Source: Parapristionchus giblindavisi (Eukaryota > Nematoda > Chromadorea > Rhabditida > Diplogasteridae). From it: a stretch of 64,000 nucleotides of DNA. Below the pieces are notes generated by a model that saw nothing but the letters and a program-made list of their open reading frames with translations, searched no databases and was not told the DNA's origin. The translations under genes were made by a program, and so were the position numbers. Position 1 is the first letter of the stretch. Each line of letters opens with the position of its first letter. Below are positions 1 through 12,223 of this stretch, piece after piece. The DNA is taken from the NCBI GenBank assembly GCA_943737045.1, contig CALSFV010000216.1, positions 744,001 through 808,000 of the forward strand, read 5' to 3'.

Positions 1-28
1 CAAAACAGTTAGTAGCAAGGTAATTCCA

Positions 29-52
29 CAAGTACATTTTATACGAACAATA
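29..52. repeat. TIR-like fragment of the 282-bp element family
   Basis: The stretch CAAGTACATTTTATACGAAC followed by AATA closely resembles one end of the 282-bp elements at 13042 and 32715. The remaining sequence at the window start does not match them by eye, so this is either a diverged member or the cut end of one. Confidence 0.4.
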
Positions 53-2600
53 AATGAACGTCTTTTGCAAGAGACGTTGATGATCAAAGAATGGTTCCAT
101 TCTCTTTATCTTCTTATATCCATAAATAATCGTCCAGTGAAGTGGGGGAGGTGGGAGTTTGGACTGGGAGAGAACAGGAAATACAGTGCTTTTTTTAAGA
201 CTAAGAGGAAGCGGGAACCAATCTTAAATGTCAAAGCGTATCACCCATCTGAAAAGCCATAAGAAGCCAAGGTCCTCGCTGTTCCTCACGATGCACAATA
301 CTACGTCAAAGTGAGCATAGACGAAATAGTGTGCGCAATCTAGAGACCATTGAGAGAGGTAACGTCCCCTTCAACCTCTCTGTGTGCCTTGAATAACGGA
401 ATTTATCTTATCTCTCTAACTCAAGTTTATGAACTTGTCCACCTCATTCAGAACTTATGATAATGTTATCGCCTTGTCTTCAACATATTAGAAGCGATAG
501 GTATGTTATTATTGTTGTTTATTATTAATATCGCTACTCGAGAACAATTTTTCCTGATTTGCATATTTAATTTCAATATAATGAGCTTTATCAAGCCCAG
601 AGCCATTGGGGAGGGAATGGTTGCCACTAAACAACTGGTGAGTCAGGGTTGACTAGTCTGGATTCGCGTAGAACAAGGGAGATTTCTTTTTCTTATCGGA
701 TTTTTATTTTATTGAATCTGCTTATCTGCTCAATTTTGTTGATTATTGTGAATGAAGTGCGTGGGATCACAGAGATTCCAATATCTTTGTTCAAATGAGA
801 GTGAAAGTGGAAAAAGAAATGATGTGATCCAGTTCAATCATTACACTCATGGTGGATTAAGAAAATTACGATGGGAGGAAGAGTTCCCCTGTTCATTGTA
901 AAGCAAAAGGTGTTCGTGATAAGATGAAATGTTGATAATATTCCACTGCTTATATGTAACAACTGAAGTTAATCGTGAACTGAGGTGTGTAACGGAATAA
1001 ATACAACACCAATGCAACTCGCTATCGAAATATCCACGAAGTATTAATGCGATCTTCGTTGATTTCTTTGTTTCAGCACTAATTCTGTGTTATTTTATCA
1101 ATTCGATAAATATCAAAGTGTAGCAGCTCTGAGGCTTGAGAATACGAAGTATTAAGAGGGGAGGACGAGATCCTTTTAAGATCATTAACGGTTTTATCGA
1201 TATTGACCCCCGCAAAATGTTCCTTTCTCCAATTCACTCCACAGAAACCGTGGTCACCCCCAAAAACCACTCTTTCGTAGGATTTCCAGCCGTAAATTTA
1301 GATCCTTCTTGTCTAATGGAGTTGTTAATAAATGGAATACTCTTAATTCATCTATTGTAAATTCGCTCAACCTCGCAGTTTTCCGTAACAGTATCAAAGC
1401 CGTGATCTAGATATTGCAGCATTTTCGGCGTTCTTCTTATTTTATTCAATATTTATTATTTACAGAATATCGTTGCATTCCCTTGTTCAAGAATCGATGC
1501 ATCATTATGTATTTCTTCATTAGTCAGAGCGGCGCATCTCAGACAGGTTTGGTCGCGCGGCGGAGAGTATGACAGAGAGGATGTCATCTCGCACGCACGG
1601 AAAACGGGATTCGCCCTTCATTCACTGTGGCCGTGATATTACAGAAGCTCTACTAACCTGGCGAAGCGCTAATTGTAAGCCGGATGAAAAGGAAGAAAGA
1701 GAACCAACTCCATGAGAACTATTTGCATATTTTGTCTATTCATTATCGCTTGTATATTATATGCAAATAGTTCTTATTCATTCGGTTCTCATCCGGCCTC
1801 GTGCCGTGATGAAACGTGACACAATTGTTTATGGTCAATGTTGATTAACGTTTAACTATTTCCTCATGTAACTATAACAGTTTTTTTACATCTAATGTTG
1901 AATAGCGACGGTATGCCAGGAAATGGATTATTTAAAAAAAAAGCATCCTGTGAACAACGGAAAGCCTGTCTTTTGTGCATATGCCAAAAGAAAATACCCC
2001 AACCTCTCATATCGCAATCGTTCTGTCCTAGTGTATTGGGGTCGAAGAACTTCACATTAAATCTCACATGTCAGATGGACAGACAGACGTAATGATTATT
2101 ACATTTAAGGAATTAGGTTTAGCATTTAGGCGCATGAATTACTCTGCAAATGCACCTGTCTTGAGTCAACAACCTATTCCCTGATTTCCCCGGTCAAACG
2201 GCAAAGCATAATGATTATTATTAGTACATGTAGCACTTATAATATAGTATTCCACTGAATCAGGTGCATATAGCCATCATGTTTTTGTCTGATCACGAGA
2301 GTTCGATGCTTTTTGTTGAATCAAATACGGAGACAAACAACGCAATCAATTTGAACGGCTTATATTTCTTATTCAGATCGTAAATCGAGGGGCCCAATGG
2401 ACTCTCCGGGACACCCTGGGCGCACACATGTATCTTTCAAGAATTTTAGAAACGCGATACTCTATATGTATATGTTTTTCTGACATGTTTCTAACTCGAT
2501 TACCAAAAACGTGGGTCTCCTTCTTTAATATATAATCAATATTTATTTCTATCAAATTTCTAGACGTAGTTTTGTGTGAGAGTAATAAACTACTGTTGTT
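53..2600. other. No recognisable gene; one fold-back element
   Basis: I see no exon series that I can assign to a protein family. The open frames here are short and without splice support. A GC-rich patch near 1530-1620 does not fold into a recognisable tRNA or snRNA by eye. The only clear structure is the inverted-repeat element at 1679-1797. Confidence 0.5.
1679..1797. mobile_element. Fold-back MITE, GCCGGATGA family
   Basis: The ends GCCGGATGA and TCATCCGGC are inverted, and the interior (AACTATTTGCATA and its reverse) pairs across a short loop. Two close relatives lie at 46331 and 48332 inside the long inverted repeat. No transposase is encoded, so this is a non-autonomous element. Confidence 0.7.
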
Positions 2601-4620
2601 TCAGGTTACGGAAATTGTTGTAGCTACAATAGGTCTCTTGTGTAATCTTGATAGTGGACCGATCATTATTCCCTTCCTGAAACAAATTATTGGTTATAAT
2701 TTCGTTAATTATGAAAAATAAATTGTTTATCAATTGAAAAATATCAATTATTTTGATGATTGATTTATCAATTAAACTAGTATAAGTGATAAAAGTAAAC
2801 TTTCTATCCTACAAGAAGCTTATGCGCTTGCAAAAATTGAGGAAAATATGTGTTGATTGCGAAATGACTTCGTTGCGCAACAACACGTACTTCTCACCTG
2901 TAGTTCTTAACACCGAAGATGACAACAAAAGCATCTATAAGCGGGAAGAAGGTGAGAGAAACTGAGCACAGATTGGGAAATAACTCAATGTGCTTCCCGA
3001 AAAACGCTAGATTAAGGCATCCAGCGCATGGAAAATAGAATATGACAAGTGGAATAATGGTCTGAGAAATGCAATTATTATAGAGCACAAACTGGACATA
3101 CATTTACCTGTACACACAGTGTCCTCATCATTCCCCTTTGCAGCCTTTTCGTCCTAATACTCCATCTCATCGTGTTCTTCCTAAATATTATTGAACGGAT
3201 TTACAAATATAGTTTTTTTTTAAATGGTAATAATATAGAATGTAAAATAAAGGAAAAATATTAACATGTAATCGTTTGATGTTTAAGGAACACCCCGAGC
3301 TTATTTAAACTCTCCGCTCTGGCTGTACTCTCTAGCTTTCATTGTCTACGAGGGAGTGTTGACAGAACGGAGAGTAAAATTAGATCGGAGTGTGCCTTTA
3401 AAGTTGAAATGTCGACCTTCAGCGTGTTTCTGGGAGAATGAACTAGGACTAGGGAGCCTTTAAATTATAGTTCTTACTTGAAACTCCGAATTATCACGAT
3501 AGTGCAGTAAAATATGATTGAACACCAGAATGTCATAAACGAATTAAGTATCATTGTTCCAATGCAAGCTCTCATACGTAGTCCATTTTCATTCTATAAA
3601 TATTTCATTCTTTAATTTACTTTTTTCTTTAATTATTTCTTTAATTATTAGGAAAATACGAACTAGTTAATTTGCAAATTAAGATTTTTACAAGAATGAA
3701 AATAATATACATAATAATATGATGCGATGTATTCGTCCACTTTCCCGTTAAATTCTGCATCAAAAAATGGATTTAGATATGCAGTTGTTTCATAATCCGA
3801 ATTTTGATTGTAATAGCAGTTCGTGAACCTGAATTTGGTTATTATAACAAGAATAGTCTATATTGAAGATGGGTGGAAACGCACCAAAGTACATTCTGAA
3901 CTATCACAGTTGATAGAACAGCAATGCATGTATTTCTTTTCGTATAGAATGAAAGAAGTGCTGGTCTGTAATTGGCGTTAATGTAAATTCAAATGAAAGT
4001 CACCAAACTGACTTAGTCGTGACAATTAATCGATAGATGAATAAATGTCCCAAAAGTGGCATAGCCTGCGAAAACACTCCAGCAAAGAGACATATTGAAA
4101 ACTTCATTTGTAAAAAAAAATTATGAATTTTTATTTCTGAAACTAACCTTTGAGGTCATGATGCTGTTGGAAAACATTGCAAATGCGCCCTGATACGTGA
4201 TAACAATCTGGATGGTGAAGGGTATTTTAAGGTGAATAAAGTTTTGACGTGGGGCATCCGCATTTTGCAAATGTCCCACGCCTTACCTCATACCGGCAAG
4301 GTAAAAAGGTGCACGACGGGGAACATAATATCATTTATTGCGAATGCAAGAAGAAGATACTTGTAAGAACCAAAATCGTTTGATGATTTGGTGATAATTA
4401 GATAAATCAAGCATAAATTAATTATAATTGCGAAGCCTAAAATGTCGATTAAGCTGAAAATTCAAACTGCACTTACCGATATTGAATAATTCGATAGCGG
4501 CAAAGAATTCGAAGAGCGGTCGCTTCGCATCGGAAGCTATTATTTTCGAATTGTTTTTAATGAATTGGACAATATTCATAATTCGACTGAGGAAGATGTT
4601 CGATTAGGGCAAGAAATGAG
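2601..4620 (-). CDS. Putative seven-transmembrane chemoreceptor (str/srh-like)
   Basis: The C-terminal part is clear. The exon at 2898-3061 encodes a hydrophobic stretch starting TIIPLVIFYF and ending DAFVVIFGVKNYR, the TM6-TM7 pattern of nematode str/srh receptors. It splices in phase to 2601-2676, which gives a short basic tail and stop. Upstream, 4294-4359 encodes YLLLAFAINDIMFPVVH, resembling TM2, and exons near 4150-4215 and 4477-4600 may give other parts. The middle exons (3100-4150) and the true start were not resolved. A copy of the 115-bp hairpin element (3284-3403) lies in an intron. Such receptors act in the cilia of sensory neurons. The gene could be intact or a decayed copy; the family is fairly sure, the model is not. 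Confidence 0.55.
3284..3403. mobile_element. 115-bp hairpin MITE (CTCTCCGCTCTGG family), copy 1
   Basis: Inverted ends resembling GGCACACCCCGAGCTAATTT flank arms carrying CTCTCCGCTCTGG and its complement, with a small loop near TTGTCTACGA. It lies in an intron of the chemoreceptor. Confidence 0.7.
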
Positions 4621-4639
4621 AACACATTATTGGTAGGTA

Positions 4640-5650
4640 GTGGATGATATTTTTTAATGTCATCATATGTGAATGTCATCATCGGAAAAACAGTCGAATA
4701 GTTCTTGGAAGTGAACTTGTGTTGTTTGATAGATGAAGTGCTTTATGCTCGAAAAAACATTGTAAATGGAGTTATTCGAATTATTATCGATAAGGTTATT
4801 TAATGATATTTCCGTTATAATCATTATGATTTACTTGCTTTTTTTCAATTTCTCGGTTCAGAGAAGCTACGCAATGGACGTAATGGAAAATGTACATGGC
4901 ATAGCCACCACGAGTACGTTCAGAGCTTACAATAAGGGTGAAAGAGAGATAGTCGAGAAGTCAGGAGTGGTCCAATATTATAAACTGTGTTTGTACTGTA
5001 GCATTTCACGACTCGACGGGCGACAATAGATAAAATTAACTTTTCGAGATATAGATATGTGGTGTGATATACACTTTAAATATGCCAACAAATTATCATA
5101 ATAACTATACAACATAAAAACATGAAATACCATTTTTTTAATCCTTGTCCGTTTAAGGCGAAAAAATAAACACGTACTCAGCAATGGAAATACTATATAT
5201 ACATATTCCTAAATTGGACCTGTGATTAATTATTTAGTAAGAAGTGATCTCCCGTATGTGCCTTGAATAGCGTATTGTACTTTTACATAAATGCGGGCTC
5301 ATTATCAGATGAAACCCCATTTATAGTGTTTGATAAGCTGTTAAAAAACCCCATGCTGATCAATCTATAATTCGGTGACACAAAAATATTGATAGATCGT
5401 TGGAAAATTCGTGATCCACTCCAAATTTAACAATAAAAGGAGTATCTTATGTGTGGCGATGAGTGATGATTTATAGTTTATTAGAAAACCCTTAGTCATG
5501 AAGAGAAGAAGAGTTGGGTCGCCCACATCAACCGCTTACAAGAGGGAGATCAGATCATGTCAGAATGATCTCCCCTCATTATCCTTGCATCGTCATTCCT
5601 CATGACCCATGTTGCACTTTAACTAGAAGGTAGAAGACCATACTGCAATT
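4640..5650. other. AT-rich sequence, no gene seen
   Basis: There are short open frames only, none with family resemblance or splice support. Confidence 0.4.
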
Positions 5651-5654
5651 ATTC

Positions 5655-5710
5655 AATCTTTGAAGGCACACCCCGAGCTAATTTGAAACTCTCCCGTTGA
5701 GACAATGTTC
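5655..5710. mobile_element. 115-bp hairpin MITE, half copy
   Basis: The left half of the element is present (GGCACACCCCGAGCTAATTT then CTCTCCCGTTGAG); the right arm is missing or very diverged. Confidence 0.5.
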
Positions 5711-6676
5711 ACAATCAGTGGAAAGACGTTTGAAAATTTATTCACTTCATTCAATAAATGTCACTAAATACCCTGAAATCACAGACTATATTCGAATTAT
5801 TTTTTTTCGCATCCTACAAATACTCACTACAACTCGATGAGATTTAATAAGAAATGAGAACTGTGAAACATATTCGAAAGCTGGAAAATCGATTCTAAAA
5901 CTTACCAAAAGTCATTTGAATAATCTAGCTTTAGCAACAGCAGGGCACAGTGTTCTCATGACTTTCAAAGCAAGAACGACCGCTCAACATACAAACTCTC
6001 TCGAATACAATGGTCTCTCCTTTGTCTTGCTTTGGAAGAAAATGGCTTGGACCAGAATACTGTGAGGGAAATAAAGTGAGAGAATTCGGTCAAATGCGAG
6101 ATTTTTAGTGCAAAAATATTGGATAGAATTAGGTTAATATGATTAGTTCCCATCACAGCATACCAAAATGCGAACACAATAAAGGTAGACATGATTATTT
6201 GAAACTCTCAACTTTCTACACCCCTTATTTCTCTCAGTTTGATTGCCTTTTCTAATTTATCGCAAAGAAACTGTTTCTTTTCAGAAGTTATTATTCATAA
6301 TGTAACTTCTTGCTCTTACACAATATGGATGTTCTCAAGTGCTTTTCGACTATGTTTTACCGCTTGTGGAAAAAAAACGAGGAATTACATTGTAGCTAAT
6401 TGGATGCTGCTGAGGAAGATCTACAACATCTATCGTGCAACTTCATAAAGATTGAGCGCTTTGCTCGTATTCTTATTCTTATTTATTTATCCAACCGATA
6501 AAAACATCAATAACGAAGTAAATGAGTAAGATATATGCCAATCCTGTGAAACATGTAAATATTGTTTCAAACATGTTGTAATATTGATTAGCGGATAATT
6601 ATGCTGTTAGAGATACGAAGAAGAGATGTAAAAGCACATAAGGCCATTATTATCATTCTTTCAAGATCTTCCACTT

Positions 6677-7195
6677 GGGGGTATAGCTCACTAGGGAATG
6701 GTTTCTTTGATGGTTGAAATCACGGTGAGTGACCTACATAGTAATATTCAGCATGGTCGAATTAGTAAGAATCAACTTTCAAAAGCTGCGAATGATCGAT
6801 TTTTAAACGAAACCCGTCGCATATCCGCCGCACGAAAAACAGCCAAAAAAGTTGCATTTTTAAAGTTTTTTTCACTTTTTGAACTCGAGTTCGATTCCCC
6901 CGACAGCATTTCATGTCTGCATGGTAATTCAAGCAAATAAATGCTGATTCAGTGGAAATGAAGTCCAAAAAATCCTTTTTGGCTGTCTTTTGTGCGGCGG
7001 ATATGCGACGGGTTTCGTTTAAAAATCGATCATTCGCAGCTTTTGAAAGTCGATTCTAACTAATTCGACCATGCTGAATATTACTATGTAGGTCACTCCC
7101 CGTGATTTCAACCATCAAAGAAACCATTCCCTAGTCAGTGGCAGAGCATTCGACTGCAGATCGAGAGGTCCCCGGTTCAACTCCGGGTGCCCCCC
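6677..7195 (+). pseudogene. tRNA-Cys(GCA) split by a fold-back element
   Basis: The first 14 bases (GGGGGTATAGCTCA, 6677-6690) and the rest (from TCAGTGGCAGAG at 7135 to the 3' end near 7195) together match the intact tRNA-Cys at 16493-16564 over the tRNA body. They are separated by a 444-bp inverted-repeat element placed in the D-loop, inside the A-box promoter. TCA is present on both sides and once in the intact gene. Polymerase III transcription from the split gene is unlikely. The flanking tRNA body has not decayed, so the insertion looks young. Confidence 0.85.
6691..7134. mobile_element. Fold-back MITE inside tRNA-Cys, TSD TCA
   Basis: The ends CTAGGGAATGGTTTCTTTGA and its reverse complement are perfect, and the two arms of about 160 bp pair almost throughout (GATCGATTTTTAAACGAAAC and its mirror). 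A 3-bp TCA duplication flanks it. The TNA-type site and the GGGAATGG end are shared with the element at 61145-61774. This suggests a PIF/Harbinger-type mobiliser, an inference from TSD size. No protein is encoded. Confidence 0.8.
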
Positions 7196-7269
7196 TACGT
7201 TCTTTTGCAAGCTTTTACTGACATTTTGTAAGGTAGCTTGTTCTCATCGTTTCTATATTATAAGCTAAT

Positions 7270-7495
7270 GTGGGTTTAAAATCTTGTAAAAGTAGATCCA
7301 AAAGTGAAAAGTTGTGTTAATTTTGTGATTGTAAAAGTAGTTGGAAAAGTAGCATATCTCCGTAATTGAAAAAACTTTTACAATAAAACCCATTACGCGA
7401 GAGTTGGATTACTACTTTTCCACCTACTTTTACAATCACAAAATTAACACTACTTTTCACTTTTCCATCTACTTTTCCAAGATTTTAACACCGCA
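7270..7495. mobile_element. Fold-back element in duplication copy A
   Basis: Sequence containing GTAAAAGTAG, AAAAGTGAAAAGT and TTAATTTTGTGATTG is mirrored around 7370-7390, with outer ends TTTAAAATCTTG and CAAGATTTTAA. It interrupts sequence that is continuous in copy B near 16625-16660. Confidence 0.65.
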
Positions 7496-7635
7496 TAACA
7501 AACATATAGGCGAATGGGAGAAACTAGCGCGAACTATGTTCGCGCATCAGAGAGTTTTGTGCATATGTATTGTAATCGTTGGAACCCTTCGTTTTCAGGC
7601 TACACGTCCCACATTTGAGGAGAGATGCTGCTCTG

Positions 7636-7815
7636 CTTAAACTACGTCACAGACTTGAAGTAGACTTTAGTGGAAGTTTAGTGAGTAGTAAAAGTGAAAG
7701 AACATTCGACGAAATGCAAATCCACACCACTTTAAGTAGACTTGAAGTACACTTACAAGTCTACTTCAAGTGAAAACTCTAAGTAGACTTTAAGTTTCGA
7801 AATACCACAGAGACC
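7636..7815. mobile_element. AGTAGACTT-family MITE, copy 1
   Basis: It is built from inverted and repeated AAGTAGACTTTAAGT-type words around a centre with CATTTCGTC-type sequence, and ends in ATACCACAGAG. It is a diverged relative of the cleaner element at 16993-17200. Confidence 0.55.
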
Positions 7816-7819
7816 GTGT

Positions 7820-8714
7820 TTTGATGACATATGATCAATTATATTTTCAACTGTAATTGTAGACGAACACCAATTGTCAACTAGGCTGAATATTTTCAAG
7901 ATGATCTTATTTACTGTGGCATGGTGGAAATTTTCCTTCGATGTATTCAACGTATTCTAGTTCTCACAATGTTAACAGCAAGCATGTGACAGAGATATCA
8001 TCTTGTGTGATTAAATCGTGAATTAACTTTTTTTCTAGACAAAATAGATATTACGAAATACCGTTTGTGTAGTCTGATTTTATGCAACGTGGTGTAAATG
8101 GGGATTCAATATATACTTACAATGACAATGATCCATTACAGTAACGGCTATAGTAATTTATCGACGGCATGATAATATTACAAGGGGAAACGGGGCACAT
8201 AATTATAGGCCGTACCTTTACCTAGATTTTATTGTTAGATTAACAATAAGCAGTCGTGAGGCGATCGTGAGGTGAGGTGAGGAGAGGAGACGTACGCTGA
8301 AGTCATCCGTTTATTAAGATCAAAGATCAACTATTGATACGAGCTCGGACAAATCTCATACACTCATACACTCATTCACTCCGTCCACCACTGCCGATGA
8401 ATATCTCTCATCAACAACCATGATCTCCGCTGAAAGACACGGCGGCTTCATCATCTCAATGAACGTTGAAACTGAAATTGATCTTTGATCTTTAAGTGAT
8501 CTTCAGAAAAAAAAATTAATCTAAGTACATGATTATGTGATTTCATCTTCATATTTCATTTTTTTCAAACCGGTCTGTCAATTTTCATATAGTTATAATT
8601 ACATTTGCATACACACGACCTTTCAATAGCACCCCTACACTAATTTAATTAGATTACGTTTCATTCACTAATTAAGTTAAATTATGAATTTTTAGAATAC
8701 GTCAATCGATACTC
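7820..8714. other. AT-rich intergenic sequence
   Basis: No gene is recognised. The short word GATCAAAGATCAA appears at about 8317, one of many scattered copies. Confidence 0.4.
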
Positions 8715-9680
8715 AATTTTCATATTTCATCCAATACCAGTCCAGTCCAGTACACACCAATCCATTGCGCGATAGCCCAAATCATCCAGAGATCAAAGAT
8801 CAATTAGTCCAATGATACACCCAAAGTACGCCCTAACATTGAGTCCATTACATTCCCAGACCACTGGTAAATGTATCGATTAAGGTGTTGAATAAATAAA
8901 TTTCTCTGTATGGTTAATTGAATTATCATTTATGAAGCTAATTATGCGGATTTTTAATTTAACTATATTTATTGAAAATATATTGTATATTTAAAAATAT
9001 ATATATATTCACCTCCTCTGCTCGCGGCGCGGCGTCGTTGAGAGCTGTAAGAAATTTTTTTAAATTTAAAATATAATAAAAAAAGACCCTTCCCTTTGTT
9101 GCGGCGCGGCGTCGATGAGAGCTGTAAAAAATAATTTTTAAAAATAATTTTTAAAATAATAAAAAAGACCCTTCCCTTTGTTGCGGCGCGGCGTCGTTGA
9201 GAGCTGTAAAAAATAATTTTAAAAAATAATTTTAAAAATAATAAAAAAGACCCTTCCCTTTGTTGCGGCGCGGCGTCGATGAGAGCTGTAAAAAAATAAA
9301 ATGATTTTAAAAAATTATAAAAAAAGACCCTTCCCTTTGTTGCGGCGCGGCTTCGTTGAGATGAGCTGTGAAATAATAGTAATAAAGAGACACTTCCCTC
9401 GCGGTACGTGATGTCCTCTGAAAGTAAGTATAATATTAATTGAGCTTGATATGCATCTTCTTACATCGTTTATAACAAAGTCAGAGAAGTTTATTTATTA
9501 CCTTAATCGATATATTTTCAAAAAAATTCCAATTGTCTAGGAATGCAATGGAGTCATTGTTAATGTGTACATTGGATTTTATCATTGGACAAGGCTCTCT
9601 GGATATCTGGATGATTGGATTATTGCGCAATGGACTGGTGTACACTGGACTGGACTGGTATTGGATTTTGCATTTTTGAT
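8715..9680. mobile_element. Fold-back element with a minisatellite in its centre
   Basis: CCAATACCAGTCCAGTCCAG at 8731 is mirrored by CTGGACTGGACTGGTATTGG ending at 9664. Pairing continues inward through ATTGCGCAATGG-type and GGATGATTTGG-type words. The roughly 690-bp interior holds the tandem array at 9011-9400. No coding frame is seen. Confidence 0.65.
9011..9400. repeat. Minisatellite, about 80-bp unit, five copies
   Basis: GCGGCGCGGCGTCG begins at about 9024, 9101, 9183, 9264 and 9342 (last copy slightly changed), each followed by GAGAGCTGTAA, an AT run and CCCTTCCCTTTGTT. GC-rich boxes alternate with A/T runs. Confidence 0.85.
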
Positions 9681-9931
9681 TTTTTTCCCATAGGGATAAA
9701 TCTTCCGTCGCCTCCTTGATAACTAATTTTTCGAATTTTCGAAATAAAACAATGACTACGGAGTAGGTTGATACAGTTTATCATTTTGCCATTTCCTTAG
9801 ACAATCAAGGAATTATAGTCCACCCATCCTTCCCACAACCAACCCCAACCCAAACCCCAATCACCCTCTCCCATTTACCGGCCGGCCGGTAATTTTACTC
9901 ATTTGCTGAAAGGGATTATGTCGTCTTTCCG

Positions 9932-9962
9932 CACAGTAACGGGCCCTGTTACTGTGCGAAAA
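9932..9962. repeat. Short near-perfect hairpin
   Basis: CGCACAGTAACGGGCCC followed by TGTTACTGTGCG forms a stem of about 14 bp with almost no loop. Its function is unknown. Confidence 0.4.
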
Positions 9963-10011
9963 GTGAAGCTTATATTACGTTGTGCAGTTTAAAAAAAACT
10001 GACCTGCGGGA

Positions 10012-10952
10012 ACTTACAAGGAAATGCCCTGAGGCCACACTCACCGATCAAGTCAAAATTTTTACTGAAGGAACTTCATACAGTCCTGCAGAATCGCCGC
10101 CTTAACAGGCGTCATGCCACGTCACGCGACGTGACGCCTTGATCGCCATGCAGTTTTGTGTTCAACTGTAAGTGTTTTAAGTGTCTCAAATACGTTTTTG
10201 ATAAGCTATTCGGTCGTATGCATATTATGCCCATGAGAAAAGAATAGAAAATTATTTCAAAATTAATGAAAATCAATTTTAAAAATATGGCACGGCAATA
10301 CCGTTTTGTGGTGTTATACCGTAATTCTTCATTTTCCCAATCGATAATTGAGAATTTCGGTATTATCGGTATATACACACCACTGAATTGCCGTTCCATA
10401 TTTTAAAAATTAATTTTCATAAATTTTAAAATATTTTTCTATTCTATTCTCATGTGCATTACATGCATATGACCGAATAGCTTATCAAAAACGTATTTGA
10501 GACACCTAAAACACTTACAGTTGAGCACAAAACTGCATGGCGATCAAGGCGTCACGTCGCGTGACGTGGCATGACGCCTGTTAAGGCGGCGATTCTGCAG
10601 GACTGTATAGAAATGATGTTTGACGGTATCAGAAATTGCTTAGCTCTTCTTTGGAATTTTAAATTTATTTTTTTAAATCGACAATGAATTTACAGAGTGC
10701 GCATCTTTATCAGAAACAACACCATAACATCGTAATCAGAGTGAAAAAGTAATATATGCAAATTTGATTGCCAAAAATCGGTTTTGAAAGTGTTTACGCT
10801 GTTTTTTGTCGATTTTTAAATTAATTTTATAATTTCAAAGAAGAGTTTGACAATTTTTGATACCGCCAAAGATTATCCCTATATGAAGTGTACCTCCAGT
10901 AAAAATTTGGACCTGATCGGTGAGAGTGGCCTCAGGGGATTCCCTTGTAAGT
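10012..10952. mobile_element. Outer fold-back element of a nested pair
   Basis: ACTTACAAGGAAATGCCCTG on the left is mirrored by CAGGGGATTCCCTTGTAAGT-like sequence on the right, and ACCGATCA and CAGTAAAAATTT words pair further in. Removing the inner element (10081-10605) restores a continuous palindrome (CTTCATATAG mirrored by CTATATGAAG). Confidence 0.65.
10081..10605. mobile_element. Inner nested MITE, TSD TA
   Basis: The ends CAGTCCTGCAGAATCGCCGC and its reverse complement are near perfect, with long arms that pair through GTCACGCGACGTGACG and beyond. It is flanked by TA on both sides, as for Tc1/mariner-mobilised elements. It is inserted in the left arm of the outer fold-back and so is younger than it. 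Confidence 0.75.
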
Positions 10953-12088
10953 GTGAATAGTACAATAATAACAGCAAAGATAACTTGTATTCGTTAAAAT
11001 TAGGCACTACTCCAGAATATTAATACAATGAACATTTCTTAACAATCACGTGAAACTCGAACATCTGAAACAGTGAAATTCATTCGAAAAACAATTAAAT
11101 TCATACACTGGACGAGATGGATCAGCCGATATAGAGAGAAGGGAACGAGAATAATGAAATGAAAAATGAAAGAATGATCACTAGAAATATACAAATTCAT
11201 TGTCCAAAATATAAGTGCAAGTAATCTCTATTTGCATGTAAAGATATCAATGTTCAAAGTTGGTCCACATCTCTAAAGAAATGTGGGCCATGTAGCCTGA
11301 AAACGAAGGGTTTTAACGTTTGGTCGATACTGTACAATGTCTATCTTGAATAATTCTTCGTCGATTTTCTTCTGTACAACTATTTAAGACGTCGTTTAGT
11401 ATCAAACACTTGATCCTTTTCGAATCATGAAACTAAATCCAGAAGAATAGAAAGAAATGACCCAAGAAGTCGGAGCTCAATATTCCCAAATATTTCCACC
11501 CGCAAGAGTTGACATTTTAAATTCATATCTTTAAAAAAAGGTCACAATGTCAATGTTGCTAATCGTTAACATCATAGCATATAACCGATTATTCTTTATT
11601 ACTAGTCACTAGTCACTCTACTACATATGACCCGTATCAACCTCTCAACAAAAATCAATCAATAACATACGCACAAAAACAAAAATATCGATTAATTGAG
11701 ATCGATTGACATACTTTCAAGAATTGCACCGTTATACAACCTCATGTACAAGTACACACAACTACAATAACATAATCAATCAATAACGATCCTTGGTCTG
11801 CCGTAATCCTCACAAGACCATCTTCCAGACAGAACTCGTTAGGGGCTCATCGATCGAAAAATGAGTTCGGGCGATGTCTTTTTCGATATCACCAGAGGAT
11901 TCAGAGCGAGGCGAGACTGAAAAGTAATGTTAAATGGAAAAATACTTTCCCCCAACAATGATAAAAGAAGTTTAAACCCGAAAAAACCCATATTTCCGCA
12001 CTGATCAGGGCAAATATCGGCGAAACTCGAAAAGTCCGTTATAATCTTGAGAAAACATTCTAACTTTCCTTCCCTATTCATTCACCCT
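10953..12088. other. AT-rich intergenic sequence
   Basis: No gene is seen. Near 11260-11315 there is an inverted match to sequence at about 7580-7630 (AACCCTTCGTTTTCAGGCTA), so part of it is dispersed repeat. Confidence 0.4.
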
Positions 12089-12223
12089 ATGCATCGTTAC
12101 ATTTTCTTTACCTGCCCACACCGTAACCTCCGCCGTAACGATAGAGACGCGGCGGAGTAGGTTACGGCATAGGCACGTAAGGCAAGGCTATGATTGAACT
12201 AACGTGCAAATGTAACGATGCAT
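12089..12223. mobile_element. ATGCATCGTTACATTT hairpin MITE, diverged copy
   Basis: The TGCATCGTTACAT end and its inverted partner TGTAACGATGCA enclose paired CGTAACC/GGTTACG blocks. The cleaner copy is at 17913-18017. Confidence 0.65.

Larger units (their letters stand above)
5812..7264. repeat. Segmental duplication, copy A (with tRNA-Cys)
   Basis: This stretch is collinear with 13386-16640: the ACTCGATGAGAT start, the AGCTGGAGAATCGATTCTA-type stretch, GATTAGCGGATAATTA and the tRNA-Cys all recur in the same order. Copy A lacks the three insertions seen in copy B but has its own fold-back inside the tRNA. An open frame at 5965-6192 (minus) is not kept open in copy B and is not called as a gene. 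Confidence 0.75.

Noticed and set aside
5965..6192. 75-residue membrane-like frame in duplication copy A
   Set aside because: The same region in copy B has stops and a frameshift, so there is no sign of selection.
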